Shown piece by piece: positions 17,097-25,437 of a stretch of DNA of 64,000 bases. Below the pieces are notes generated by a model that did no database searches, had not been told where the DNA came from, and worked only from the letters and a program-made list of their open reading frames with translations. Numbering within the stretch: the stretch's first letter is position 1; every line of letters begins with the position of its first letter. Source of the stretch: Phreatobacter cathodiphilus. GTDB lineage: Bacteria > Pseudomonadota > Alphaproteobacteria > Rhizobiales > Phreatobacteraceae. The DNA lies in NCBI RefSeq assembly GCF_003008515.1, contig NZ_CP027668.1, positions 682,001 through 746,000 on the forward strand, written 5' to 3'. The translations under genes were made by a program, and so were the position numbers.

Positions 17097-17744
17097 GTGC
17101 GGATGTGGAAAGTGACGGCTGTTCTGGCGGCGGGCCTGGCGCTCGGCGCATGCGGCAGCACCGGCGGCAACCTGTTCGGTGGCCAGCAGCAGCAGACGAC
17201 GCAGGCCGCGGCCCAGCCCGCTCCCGGCGTCGGCTCGCCCGTCCACAACGCGCTGTTCGGTCAGCCGGTGCCGGAGGGCCAGCAGGCCCTGCACGCCAAC
17301 CTCTGCCCGCGTGTCGAGATTCGCGACGGCTCGGCCGTCTGGCGCCAGGGCGGCGAGGGCCCGACGGAGCTGCGCTACCAGGGAACCATCACCGATCTCG
17401 CCCGCGAGTGCCGTATCGACGGGCAGACCATGACCATCCGCGTCGGCGTCGAGGGCCGGGTGCTGGTCGGCCCGAAGGGCGACGGCGGCCGGGTGAACCT
17501 GCCGATCCGCATCGCCGTGACCAAGGGCCTGTCGACGCCGGTCTGGACGCGCCTCTACCAGGTGCCGATCGACATTCCCGCCGGCTCGCCCAACGTCGCC
17601 TTCACCCAGGTGGAGGATCAGGTCTCCTTCCCGCTGCCCGAACCCGGCGACCTCGCGACCTACATCGTCTTCGTCGGTTTCGACAACCAGGCGACCCAGC
17701 CCGAGCGCCCGCGCCGCGGCCGTGCCCGCACCGCCCAGCGCTGA
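17097..17744 (+). CDS. Putative outer-membrane/periplasmic lipoprotein of unknown function
   Basis: The 215-residue product has a lipoprotein signal ending LALGACGS, with the lipobox Cys at about residue 19. A Gln-rich linker, a folded domain with two further cysteines (ANLCPRVEI, ARECRIDGQ) and an Arg-rich tail (RPRRGRARTAQR) follow. The GTG at 17097 is favoured because GAGG lies about 8 bases upstream; an ATG at 17103 is the alternative. The family is not recognised, though such proteins are common in Hyphomicrobiales. It is separated from the gcv riboswitch by a hairpin. Confidence 0.8.
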   Translation: MRMWKVTAVLAAGLALGACGSTGGNLFGGQQQQTTQAAAQPAPGVGSPVHNALFGQPVPEGQQALHANLCPRVEIRDGSAVWRQGGEGPTELRYQGTITDLARECRIDGQTMTIRVGVEGRVLVGPKGDGGRVNLPIRIAVTKGLSTPVWTRLYQVPIDIPAGSPNVAFTQVEDQVSFPLPEPGDLATYIVFVGFDNQATQPERPRRGRARTAQR

Positions 17745-17760
17745 GGCCTGCCTGACGTTG

Positions 17761-17786
17761 AGGCAATGCTGCCCACAGCATCGCCT
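17761..17786 (+). terminator. Hairpin after the lipoprotein gene
   Basis: AGGCAATGCTG (17761-17771) pairs with CAGCATCGCCT (17776-17786) around a CCCA loop, 11 bp with one mismatch, 16 bases after the stop. It likely ends the lipoprotein transcript before the gcv promoter region. Confidence 0.55.
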
Positions 17787-17830
17787 TGACTTCGCCACCC
17801 GATCCGGCCATTGCGGTGGCGTGCCATAAG

Positions 17831-18042
17831 AACCCGGCGGGAGAGTCCGGGTGGTCTTCATGTTGATGGGATCCCCCGGCGCCGAAGGAGCAACGGCCCC
17901 GGAACCTCTCAGGCAAAAAGGACCGCCGGTGGAATGGCATTCTGGAAAGTGGCCGGAGGTCCAATCCCGGCCCACCGACGGAGTAAGCCGACGGCTCTCA
18001 CCGAGCCTGACGTGAATCTCTCAGGTCCTGCGACAGAGGGGC
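17831..18042 (+). ncRNA. Tandem glycine riboswitch (two gcvT aptamers)
   Basis: Two consecutive glycine aptamers precede gcvT. The first (about 17831-17935) has GGGAGAGT, CGCCGAAGGAGCAA and CTCTCAGGCAAAAAGGACC. The second (about 17941-18042) has CACCGACGGAGTAAGCC and CTCTCAGGTCCTGCGACAGAGG. These are the conserved core strings of the gcvT RNA. Glycine binding normally switches on the downstream glycine-cleavage genes, which fits gcvTHP here. A GC hairpin (18047-18063) between aptamer and gcvT could be the expression platform. Boundaries are estimated by eye. Confidence 0.96.
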
Positions 18043-18046
18043 GCGA

Positions 18047-18063
18047 GCGGGCGACAAGCCCGC
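18047..18063 (+). promoter_or_regulatory. Hairpin between glycine riboswitch and gcvT (candidate expression platform)
   Basis: GCGGGC (18047-18052) pairs with GCCCGC (18058-18063) around GACAA, followed by ATTTC. It starts 5 bases after the second aptamer. Without a long T-run it may control translation or serve as a weak terminator. Confidence 0.45.
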
Positions 18064-18118
18064 ATTTCGGACGGTTCGGCTGACCCCGGGCGCGTCCGCG
18101 CGCCGGAGTGCAGGATCC

Positions 18119-19264
18119 ATGGGCGAACCCCAGAGCGGACCGTTGCTGACCACGCCTCTCCATGCCCTGCATGGCGAGCTCGGCGCCAAGATGGTGCCCT
18201 TCGCCGGCTACGACATGCCGGTGCAATATCCGACCGGCGTCCTCACCGAGCACAACTGGACGCGCACCCATGCCGGCCTGTTCGACGTCAGCCACATGGG
18301 CCAGTGCTTCCTCATTCCCGCCGACGGCCGGTTCGAGACTGCGGCGGCGGCCCTCGAGAAGCTCGTTCCGGCCGACGTGCTGGCCCTGAAGCCGGGTCAG
18401 CAGCGCTATTCCCAGTTCACCAATGCCGAGGGCGGCATCCTCGACGACCTGATGGTCACCCGCCTCGGCCATCCCGGCCACGAGCACTGGATCTACCTGG
18501 TGGTCAACGCCGCCTGCAAGGACGCCGACTACGCCCATCTGAAGGCGCATCTGCCGGAGGGCGTCACGCTGAAGATCGCCGACGACCTCGCGCTGATCGC
18601 CGTGCAGGGTCCCGAGGCGGTGGCGGCCGTCGCGGCGCTCGCGCCAGACCTGGCGAACCTCAAGTTCATGACGTCGGTGGACCTCCCAATCGACGGCATC
18701 TGGGCCCACGTTTCCCGCACCGGCTATACCGGCGAAGACGGTGTCGAGATCTCGGTGAAGAGCGCCGACGCGGTCGCGCTCACGAAGAAGCTGCTGGCCG
18801 ACGCGCGGGTGAAGCCCATCGGCCTCGGCGCTCGCGATTCGCTGCGCCTCGAAGCGGGCCTCTGCCTCTACGGCCACGACATCGACACCACGACATCGCC
18901 GGTGGAAGCCGGCCTCACCTGGTCGATCCAGAAGCGCCGGCGCGCCGAGGGCGGCTTCCTCGGCGCCGCGCGCATCCAGAAGGAACTCGCCGACGGGGCG
19001 CCGCGGCTGCGCATCGGCATCCTGCCCGACGGCAGGGCCCCGGCCCGGGAGGGCACGCCGGTGAAGTCCGCCGACGGCCAGCCCATCGGCACCGTCACCT
19101 CCGGCGGCTTCGGTCCCACCATCAACGGCCCGCTCGCCATGGGCTACGTCAACCGCCGCTTCGCCGAGCCGGGAACGCCCGTCCTGCTGGAGGTCCGCGG
19201 CAAGGACCTGCCCGCCAAGATCGTCACCATGCCCTTCGCGCCGCACCGCTATTTCCGCGGCTGA
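18119..19264 (+). CDS. gcvT: Aminomethyltransferase (glycine cleavage T protein)
   Basis: GcvT releases ammonia from the aminomethyl-lipoyl H protein and passes the one-carbon unit to tetrahydrofolate. The 381-residue protein has AGLFDVSHMGQ, SGFTGEDG-like SRTGYTGEDGVEISV (about 198-212), GLGARDSLRLEAGLCLYGHD and the C-terminal GCV_T_C domain ending FAPHRYFRG. The ATG at 18119 has AGGA upstream. It is the first gene after the glycine riboswitch and is followed by gcvH after 33 bases. Confidence 0.97.
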   Translation: MGEPQSGPLLTTPLHALHGELGAKMVPFAGYDMPVQYPTGVLTEHNWTRTHAGLFDVSHMGQCFLIPADGRFETAAAALEKLVPADVLALKPGQQRYSQFTNAEGGILDDLMVTRLGHPGHEHWIYLVVNAACKDADYAHLKAHLPEGVTLKIADDLALIAVQGPEAVAAVAALAPDLANLKFMTSVDLPIDGIWAHVSRTGYTGEDGVEISVKSADAVALTKKLLADARVKPIGLGARDSLRLEAGLCLYGHDIDTTTSPVEAGLTWSIQKRRRAEGGFLGAARIQKELADGAPRLRIGILPDGRAPAREGTPVKSADGQPIGTVTSGGFGPTINGPLAMGYVNRRFAEPGTPVLLEVRGKDLPAKIVTMPFAPHRYFRG

Positions 19265-19297
19265 TCCAGTCCACGACACGCCTTCAGGGGACCCGCC

Positions 19298-19672
19298 ATG
19301 GCCACCGTCAAATATACGAAAGACCACGAATATATCCGCATCGAGGGCGACACCGGCACGGTGGGCATCTCCCACTATGCCCAGGAGCAGCTCGGCGACG
19401 TGGTCTTCGTCGAGCTCCCGGCCGCCGGCAAGGCGGTGAAGAAGGGCGACAGCGCCGCCGTCGTCGAGAGCGTCAAGGCAGCCTCCGACATCTATTCCCC
19501 GGTCTCCGGCGAGGTGACTGCGGCCAACCCCGACCTCGAGGGCGCGCCGGCCACCGTCAACGACGACCCCGCCGGCAAGGGCTGGTTCTTCAAGGTGAAG
19601 ATCGCCAACCCCGCCGAGCTCGACGAGCTCATGGACGAGGCCGCCTACAAGGCCTTCCTCGACACGCTGTGA
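19298..19672 (+). CDS. gcvH: Glycine cleavage system H protein
   Basis: GcvH is the lipoyl carrier shuttling the aminomethyl group between P, T and L proteins. The 124-residue product shows [32 protein letters not shown] and the lipoylation site [19 protein letters not shown] (Lys at about 60). Length is standard. It is the second gene of the gcv transcript. Confidence 0.98.
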   Translation: MATVKYTKDHEYIRIEGDTGTVGISHYAQEQLGDVVFVELPAAGKAVKKGDSAAVVESVKAASDIYSPVSGEVTAANPDLEGAPATVNDDPAGKGWFFKVKIANPAELDELMDEAAYKAFLDTL

Positions 19673-19800
19673 GCCGGGCGGCTCCTCTCCTCGTATGGAG
19701 CGGAGCGTGCCGCAGGCCCGGGTGAGGCGAGCCGCCTCACCACAGCATCCCCACGGGCCACGCGCCCTGACGACCTCTCAACCGCCCGCCTTTTGCGGGC

Positions 19801-19825
19801 ACCTTCTCCCGTCACGGGAGAGGGT
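19801..19825. repeat. Palindromic intergenic element between gcvH and gcvPA
   Basis: ACCTTCTCCCGT (19801-19812) and ACGGGAGAGGGT (19814-19825) form a near-perfect inverted repeat around one base (one mismatch). 'CTTCTCCCG...CGGGAGA' palindromes are frequent dispersed intergenic repeats in Hyphomicrobiales. A second small hairpin, GCCCGC-CTTTT-GCGGGC, precedes it (about 19785-19800). The gap (19673-19839) is otherwise empty; it may attenuate the operon or stabilise the gcvTH mRNA. Confidence 0.55.
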
Positions 19826-19839
19826 CAGTGGAGCCCTCC

Positions 19840-21195
19840 ATGCGCTATCTGCCGCTGACGCCCCAAGACCGCACCGACATGCTGGCCAAGATCGGCGTCG
19901 CCGCCGTCGACGACCTCTTCGCCAACGTGCCGAAGGACAAGCTGCTGAAAGGCCCGGTGAACCTGCCGAAGGCGCGCGGCGAACTGGAGGTCGAGCGCAT
20001 CCTCGGCGCCATGGCGGCGGAGAACATCTCGGCCTCCGAGGTGCCCTTCTTCGTCGGCGCGGGGGCCTACAAGCACCACGTGCCGGCTTCCGTCGACCAC
20101 CTGATCCAGCGTTCGGAATTCCTGACGAGCTACACGCCCTACCAGCCGGAAATCGCCCAGGGCACGCTGCAGTACCTGTTCGAGTTCCAGACGCAGGTCG
20201 CCATGCTCACCGGCATGGAGGTCGCCAACGCCTCCATGTATGACGGCTCGACCGGTGCCGCCGAGGCCGTGCTCATGGCCCACCGCGTCACCAAGCGCCG
20301 CAAGGCCGTCCTCGCCGGCAACCTGCACCCGCACTACCGCGACACGATCGAGACCGTTTCGCGCATGGCCGCCGACCGGCTCGTCTCGCTGACCCCGAAC
20401 CCGGAGGACGCCGGCGCCGACCTCAAGGCGGTGGCTGCGGCCATCGACGCCGAGACCTCCTGCGTGGTGATCCAGACGCCGGACGTCTTCGGCAACCTCC
20501 ACGACCTCGCCGCCATCGCCAGGAAGGCGCAGGACGCCGGCGCGCTGCTCATCGCCGTCGTCACCGAGGTGGTGTCGCTCGGCGCGGTGACGCCGCCCGG
20601 CGCCATGGGCGCCGACATCGTCGTCGCCGAGGGCCAGTCCATCGGCGTCGGCCTCAATTTCGGCGGACCCTATGTCGGCCTCTTCGCCACCAAGCAGAAA
20701 TACGTCCGGCAGATGCCGGGCCGCCTCTGCGGCGAAACGGTGGATGCCGAAGGCAAGCGCGGCTTCGTGCTGACCCTCTCCACCCGCGAGCAGCACATCC
20801 GCCGCGAGAAGGCGACCTCCAACATCTGCACCAATTCCGGGCTGATGTGCCTCGCCTTCACCATCCACATGTCGCTGCTCGGGGAGAGCGGCCTGCGCCG
20901 CCTCGCTGCCGTCAACCACGCCAACGCCTGCGACCTCGCGGACCGCCTCGCCGACGTGGACGGCGTGACGGTGCTCAACAAGAGCTTCTTCAACGAATTC
21001 GCCATCCGCGTGCCCGGCGATGCGGCCAAGGTGGTGGAGAAGATGGCGAAGAGGGGCGTGCTGGCCGGCGTGCCGGGCTCCCGCCTGTGGCCGAAGACCA
21101 AGGGGGTGGCCGACGTCATCCTCGTCGCCAACACCGAAGTGAACACCGACGACGACCGCGCCGCCTTCGTGGCGGCGCTCGGCGCCAGCATCTGA
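19840..21195 (+). CDS. gcvPA: Glycine dehydrogenase (decarboxylating), alpha chain
   Basis: This is the N-terminal half of the split P protein, which with GcvPB decarboxylates glycine and loads the H-protein lipoyl arm. The ATG at 19840, with GGAG 7 bases upstream, gives 451 residues, the usual size. Conserved blocks are [38 protein letters not shown] and [16 protein letters not shown]. The catalytic PLP lysine lies in the other chain. An in-frame GTG at 19828 is less likely. Confidence 0.97.
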   Translation: MRYLPLTPQDRTDMLAKIGVAAVDDLFANVPKDKLLKGPVNLPKARGELEVERILGAMAAENISASEVPFFVGAGAYKHHVPASVDHLIQRSEFLTSYTPYQPEIAQGTLQYLFEFQTQVAMLTGMEVANASMYDGSTGAAEAVLMAHRVTKRRKAVLAGNLHPHYRDTIETVSRMAADRLVSLTPNPEDAGADLKAVAAAIDAETSCVVIQTPDVFGNLHDLAAIARKAQDAGALLIAVVTEVVSLGAVTPPGAMGADIVVAEGQSIGVGLNFGGPYVGLFATKQKYVRQMPGRLCGETVDAEGKRGFVLTLSTREQHIRREKATSNICTNSGLMCLAFTIHMSLLGESGLRRLAAVNHANACDLADRLADVDGVTVLNKSFFNEFAIRVPGDAAKVVEKMAKRGVLAGVPGSRLWPKTKGVADVILVANTEVNTDDDRAAFVAALGASI

Positions 21196-21206
21196 GGAGC
21201 GGAACG

Positions 21207-22781
21207 ATGTCCATGAACACCCAGGGTCGTCCCACCTCCGCCGGCGAGACCGGCACCGCCGCCGCCCACCCGACCTTCACCGGCAACAAGGCGCTGCAGA
21301 TCGAAGAGGCGCTGATCTTCGAGATCGGCCGTCCGGAGGTCTCAGGCGTCGACATCCCTGAGCCGAAGAAGGTGAAGTCGCGCCTCGGCAAGCTCGCCCG
21401 CGACGAGGCCATCGGCCTGCCTGGCCTCACCGAGCCCGAGGCGATGCGCCACTACGTGCGGCTCAGCCAGAAGAACTTCGGCATCGACACCGGGCTGTTC
21501 CCGCTCGGCTCCTGCACCATGAAGCACAACGCCCGCCTCAACGAGAAGATGGCGCGGCTGCCGGGCTTCGGTGACGTCCACCCGCTCCAGCCGGTCTCCA
21601 CCGTCCAGGGCGCGCTGCAGCTCATCGACACGCTGGCCCATTATCTCAAGGAACTGACCGGCATGCCGGCCGTCGCCATGAGCCCCAAGGCGGGCGCCCA
21701 TGGCGAGCTCGCCGGCATGATGGCGATCAAGGCGGCGCTGGAAGCCAAGGGCGAGGGCCACCGCAAGATCGTGCTGGTGCCGGAATCGGCCCACGGCACC
21801 AACCCGGCCACCGCTGCCCTCATCGGCTTCGAGGTGCGCTCGGTGCCTGCCCAGGCCGACGGCACGGTGCACGTCTCCGACGTCAAGGCCGCGCTCGGCC
21901 CGGAGGTGGCGGCGATCATGCTGACCAACCCCAACACCTGCGGCATCTTCGAGAAGGAGATCGTGCAGATCGCCAAGGCGATCCATGACGCGGGGGCCTA
22001 TTTCTACTGCGACGGCGCCAACTTCAACGCCATCGTCGGCAAGGCGCGCCCCGGTGATCTCGGCGTCGACGCCATGCACATCAACCTGCACAAGACCTTC
22101 TCGACGCCCCATGGCGGCGGCGGCCCGGGCTCGGGTCCGGTGGTGCTCTCCGAGCGCCTCGCCGCCTTCGTGCCCTATCCCTTCATCCGCGTCGGCAAGG
22201 GCTATGCCCTGGTCGAGGAGGGCGGCAAGCTGGCCAAGGGCGAGCAGCCCTTCGGACGCATGTCCGCCTTCCACGGGCAGATGGGCATGTTCGTGCGCGC
22301 CATGGCTTACATGCTCAGCCACGGCGCCGACGGCATGCGCCTCGCCTCCGAGGACGCGGTGCTCAACGCCAACTACATCCGCGCCTCGCTCGCCGACCTC
22401 ATGAGCCTGCCCTTCGGCGACCAGCCCTGCATGCACGAGGCGCTGTTCGACGACGACTGGCTGAAGAACACCGGCGTCTCCACCCTCGACTTCGCCAAGG
22501 CGATGATCGACGAGGGCTACCACCCGATGACCATGTACTTCCCGCTCGTCGTCCACGGGGCCATGCTGATCGAGCCGACAGAGAGCGAGTCCAAGGCCTC
22601 CCTCGACCTCTTCATCGCGGCACTGCGCGACCTCGCCATGGCCGCCAAGCGCGGCGACGTCGACCGCTTCAAGGGCGCGCCCTATCACGCGCCCCGCCGG
22701 CGCCTGGACGAGACGCGGGCCGCCCGCACGCCGATCCTGCGCTGGACGAAGCCGGCGCCCTACGCCGAGGCGGCGGAGTAG
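21207..22781 (+). CDS. gcvPB: Glycine dehydrogenase (decarboxylating), beta chain
   Basis: This is the C-terminal half of the split P protein; it carries the PLP lysine. The 524-residue product contains NFGIDTGLFPLGSCTMKHN, ESAHGTNPATAALIGFEV, CDGANFNAIVGKARPGD and INLHKTFSTPHGGGGPGSGP (PLP Lys at about 296). It starts 11 bases after gcvPA with a GGAGCGGAAC upstream run. The first roughly 25 residues are a polar extension. It is the last gene of the gcv transcript, closed by a hairpin. Confidence 0.98.
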   Translation: MSMNTQGRPTSAGETGTAAAHPTFTGNKALQIEEALIFEIGRPEVSGVDIPEPKKVKSRLGKLARDEAIGLPGLTEPEAMRHYVRLSQKNFGIDTGLFPLGSCTMKHNARLNEKMARLPGFGDVHPLQPVSTVQGALQLIDTLAHYLKELTGMPAVAMSPKAGAHGELAGMMAIKAALEAKGEGHRKIVLVPESAHGTNPATAALIGFEVRSVPAQADGTVHVSDVKAALGPEVAAIMLTNPNTCGIFEKEIVQIAKAIHDAGAYFYCDGANFNAIVGKARPGDLGVDAMHINLHKTFSTPHGGGGPGSGPVVLSERLAAFVPYPFIRVGKGYALVEEGGKLAKGEQPFGRMSAFHGQMGMFVRAMAYMLSHGADGMRLASEDAVLNANYIRASLADLMSLPFGDQPCMHEALFDDDWLKNTGVSTLDFAKAMIDEGYHPMTMYFPLVVHGAMLIEPTESESKASLDLFIAALRDLAMAAKRGDVDRFKGAPYHAPRRRLDETRAARTPILRWTKPAPYAEAAE

Positions 22782-22808
22782 CTCGCGGCAGTGGCCCCTG
22801 AAACGTCA

Positions 22809-22833
22809 GAAGCCCGGCCGATGGCCGGGCTTC
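22809..22833. terminator. Bidirectional terminator after gcvPB
   Basis: GAAGCCCGGCC (22809-22819) pairs perfectly with GGCCGGGCTTC (22823-22833) around a GAT loop. It lies 27 bases after the gcvPB stop and 25 bases from the end of the convergent PfpI-type gene, so it can serve both. Confidence 0.8.
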
Positions 22834-22858
22834 GTCGTTTGGAGCGATGTCAGGAGCC

Positions 22859-23428
22859 TCAGGCCGCGCGCTGGTGCCGCCCCTCGCCGATCTCCTCGAC
22901 GATCTTGGCGACGAAGGCCGGCAGGTCCTTCGGCGAGCGCGAGGTGATGATGCCCTCGTCAGTCACGACCTCCTTGTCGACCCAGGAGGCGCCGGCATTC
23001 TCGATGTCGGTGCGGATCGAGGCGTAGGACGTCATCTGGCGGCCGTCCGCCGCGCCGGCCTCGGCCAGCAGCCAGGGCCCGTGGCAGATCGCCGCCACGA
23101 TCCGGCCGTCGGCGACGAAGCTCTTGATGATCGCGATGACCTTCTCCTCGACCCGGAGCTTGTCCGGGTTGATGACGCCGCCCGGCAGGACGAGGGCGTC
23201 GTAGGATGCGGCGTCGACCTTGTCGAGCGTCGTGTCGACCTTCACCGGCTGGCCCCAGTCGGCGCCGTCCCAGCCCATGATCTCGCCCTCCTTCAGCGTC
23301 TTGGCGGGGGCGGCGACGTGGACGGTGGCGCCGCGGTCGCGCAGCTCCTTCAGCGGCACTTCGAGCTCGGACTGCTCGAAGCCGTCGGTGGCGAGGATGA
23401 GCACTTTCGCGCGGGCGATATCGGTCAT
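22859..23428 (-). CDS. DJ-1/PfpI family protein (general stress protein 18 type)
   Basis: This is a 189-residue DJ-1/PfpI superfamily protein. It has the conserved Glu in DGFEQSE (about 18) and the nucleophile elbow AAICHGPWLLAEAGAADGR, with Cys at about 115 and the adjacent His. It ends with ITSRSPKDLPAFVAKIVEEI, as in YfkM/general-stress-18 proteins. These have been linked to stress protection, deglycase or protease activity, and which applies here is unknown. Monocistronic. Confidence 0.93.
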   Translation of the reverse strand: MTDIARAKVLILATDGFEQSELEVPLKELRDRGATVHVAAPAKTLKEGEIMGWDGADWGQPVKVDTTLDKVDAASYDALVLPGGVINPDKLRVEEKVIAIIKSFVADGRIVAAICHGPWLLAEAGAADGRQMTSYASIRTDIENAGASWVDKEVVTDEGIITSRSPKDLPAFVAKIVEEIGEGRHQRAA

Positions 23429-23501
23429 GGGCAGAACTCCTGGGAAAGGGGGATCCCAGGACGAACGAGGCGGGGCGGGCAGGGGTTCCGTCCGCGGCGA
23501 C

Positions 23502-23891
23502 CTAGCGCACCGGAAGCGGCCGCGCGCAGCGGTGATAGGTTCGGGATATCTGGCTGCCCCGGTAGCTCACCATCAACTGGTCGCCGAGCCCCATGAGTGA
23601 CACGCCGCCCTCATAGCGGCGGCCGCCCTTCACCTCGACGCAGTGTCCACGGCCCTCGAAGATGCCGTCGGCGACGATGCGGATACGGGCGAAGGTGCAG
23701 GTGGCATGAAAGAGCTGGACGGCCCGTGCTTCCACCCTGATCCGGCCCCGGCTGTCGGCACGCGTGCAGGCCTCGGGGTCGGCTCCCCAGGTGCCGTGGA
23801 TTTCGTCCGGCATGGCGGCGGCGGGGACGGCGGGCGTCGCGCCGGCAGGTGAGGAGATCAGGGGGAGGACGAGGAGAGCGAGGCGGAGCAT
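23502..23891 (-). CDS. Secreted protein, 'GTWG...RPLPVR' paralog A (129 aa)
   Basis: The ATG at 23891 gives a signal peptide (MLRLALLVLPLISSPAGATP) and a mature domain with IHGTWGADPEACTRADSRGR, four further cysteines or so and the C-terminal YHRCARPLPVR. The open frame upstream of 23891 (to 24125) looks non-coding. It is a clear paralog of the next gene (same GTWG start, same Cys spacing, identical RPLPVR end). Function unknown; probably periplasmic and disulfide-stabilised. Confidence 0.78.
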   Translation of the reverse strand: MLRLALLVLPLISSPAGATPAVPAAAMPDEIHGTWGADPEACTRADSRGRIRVEARAVQLFHATCTFARIRIVADGIFEGRGHCVEVKGGRRYEGGVSLMGLGDQLMVSYRGSQISRTYHRCARPLPVR

Positions 23892-23997
23892 CGAAGCACC
23901 GGGCTTGGCCAGACGACGCTCTTCTCGCACGGACCCGTTTCTGGCCCGTGCCGCGGGAAGGGGCGGGGAGGCCCGCGCCCGTTTCACCGCCTTAGGG

Positions 23998-24399
23998 TCA
24001 ACGCACCGGAAGCGGCCGCTCGCAGCGCTGGTACCGCGTGTCGTCGCCGCCATTGAGGGCGACGACGAGGCTGGTCGGCCCCTCGAGCCTGAGACGCACG
24101 CTGCCCCGCTCGGTGGTCGTCTCACCCTCGCCGCGGCAGCGGCCGTGGCCGGAAACTGCGCCGTTGCGATGTGAGCGGAACCGGCTGAGGCTGCAGGAGG
24201 AGGCGAAGAAGGTGACCGATCGCGCCTTGACCTCCACGCGGCCGTCGTCGCTTTCCTCGGTGCATGACCGCGCCTCGTACCCCCAGGTGCCGATCATGGC
24301 TGGCGGGAAGGCGCGGATCGCCTCCCGCGCCGGCGCGGCAGAGGCATTGATCGCGAGAATGGCAGCCGAGACGAGGGAGGGCAGGGCGGATCGTTTCAC
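23998..24399 (-). CDS. Secreted protein, 'GTWG...RPLPVR' paralog B (133 aa)
   Basis: The start is a GTG at 24399, giving MKRSALPSLVSAAILAINAS as signal peptide. The mature domain reads MIGTWGYEARSCTEESDDGR ... FFASSCSLSRFR ... GHGRCRG ... YQRCERPLPVR. It aligns along its whole length with the downstream paralog 106 bases away, so the two arose by tandem duplication. The family is not recognised. It is divergent from the secreted protein at 24471. Confidence 0.75.
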   Translation of the reverse strand: MKRSALPSLVSAAILAINASAAPAREAIRAFPPAMIGTWGYEARSCTEESDDGRVEVKARSVTFFASSCSLSRFRSHRNGAVSGHGRCRGEGETTTERGSVRLRLEGPTSLVVALNGGDDTRYQRCERPLPVR

Positions 24400-24470
24400 C
24401 GAAGGTCCAGACTTGCTAGGGAGATCATGACGGGCTGTGGCTTGGCCACGGCGACAGGAGCGCTCTCGCT

Positions 24471-25235
24471 ATGGCACGACCGTTTCAGGCTATCGCCGCT
24501 GCGGCGGTTCTCATGCTGGCGCCGTTGTTGTCGGCGGTCGGCGCCTCCGCCCAGCAAGGGGCCCTGGCGATCGACGGTGCCGCCGCGCGCGAGGCCCTCG
24601 CCCGTTTCGAAGGGCTGGCGCAGGCGGTCAGGCCCGCCGGCCAGATGCCGCGCATCACCGACCCGGCCGTGCGCCAGGCGCTGGCCACGATCTGGGACGT
24701 GAGGCCCCTCGATCCCGCCCGCCGCGCCAGCGAAGCGGACCTGCCGGTGCTGATGCCCTACTGCGAGGCGGGAAGCCAGGTCCTGAGGTCCTATTTTCTG
24801 TTCAATCCGCGTGGAACGGGTGCCCCGGATGCCGCAGCGAACTTGCAGACCTACGGCGATGAAATCATGTCCGGCTTCGCCTTCTCGGTGCGCTGTTCCG
24901 GCGCGACGCTGGAGGCGGCCACCGCCTTCATGGGTTCCCTTCCCGCCGACCAGATGAACCAGGTCCGCCGGGATGGCTGGAACCGCCTGCGCCTCGGCGC
25001 GACACAGGTCATCCGGGGGACCCTGATGATGCTGGGTGATGCGAGCCTCTCGTCCGTCCATGCGGACGCGCTCGCCCGCGCCCTGAGCGACTCCGCGCCG
25101 CGCTATGCCGCCGGGCTGGAGCCGGCCGAGCGGCAGGCCATCGTCGAGGTGACCCGCACCATCCTGCCCGCCGTGCGCCTGGCGCCGGTGAGGGAGCGGC
25201 TGGAGGGCTTTGCGGGGGTGCTCTCCGGCCGCTGA
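24471..25235 (+). CDS. Secreted alpha-helical protein of unknown function (254 aa)
   Basis: The ATG at 24471 follows AGGAG. A signal peptide (MARPFQAIAAAAVLMLAPLL, cleavage near ASA) precedes a largely helical domain with two cysteines (PYCEAGS, SVRCSGA) and no catalytic motif I can name. It contains YFLFNPRGTGAPDAAANLQT, FMGSLPADQMNQVRRDGWNR and a long C-terminal helical region. Probably periplasmic. It is divergent from paralog B and followed by ileS after 202 empty bases. Confidence 0.75.
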   Translation: MARPFQAIAAAAVLMLAPLLSAVGASAQQGALAIDGAAAREALARFEGLAQAVRPAGQMPRITDPAVRQALATIWDVRPLDPARRASEADLPVLMPYCEAGSQVLRSYFLFNPRGTGAPDAAANLQTYGDEIMSGFAFSVRCSGATLEAATAFMGSLPADQMNQVRRDGWNRLRLGATQVIRGTLMMLGDASLSSVHADALARALSDSAPRYAAGLEPAERQAIVEVTRTILPAVRLAPVRERLEGFAGVLSGR

Positions 25236-25437
25236 GGCCGCTCCGCCCTTGCCTTTCAGCCCGCCTTCCCCTTAAGAGACGGCCATGCGCATCGCCGCCC
25301 GCTCCGCTTCGCGAATTACCGGCCCGGCCTCCTGAAGGCCGCGCGGCCCTCGCGCGTGTGTCCGGAGGTCCGGGGTTCCAGCTCTCACCCGATCCGATAC
25401 CTGCGGCCTGCCGCCGCCATTCCCGGCCGATCACCCC

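Noticed and set aside
25236-25437. T-box or other leader RNA upstream of ileS
   Set aside because: No T-box core or terminator/antiterminator pair visible; T-boxes are not expected in this class of bacteria.
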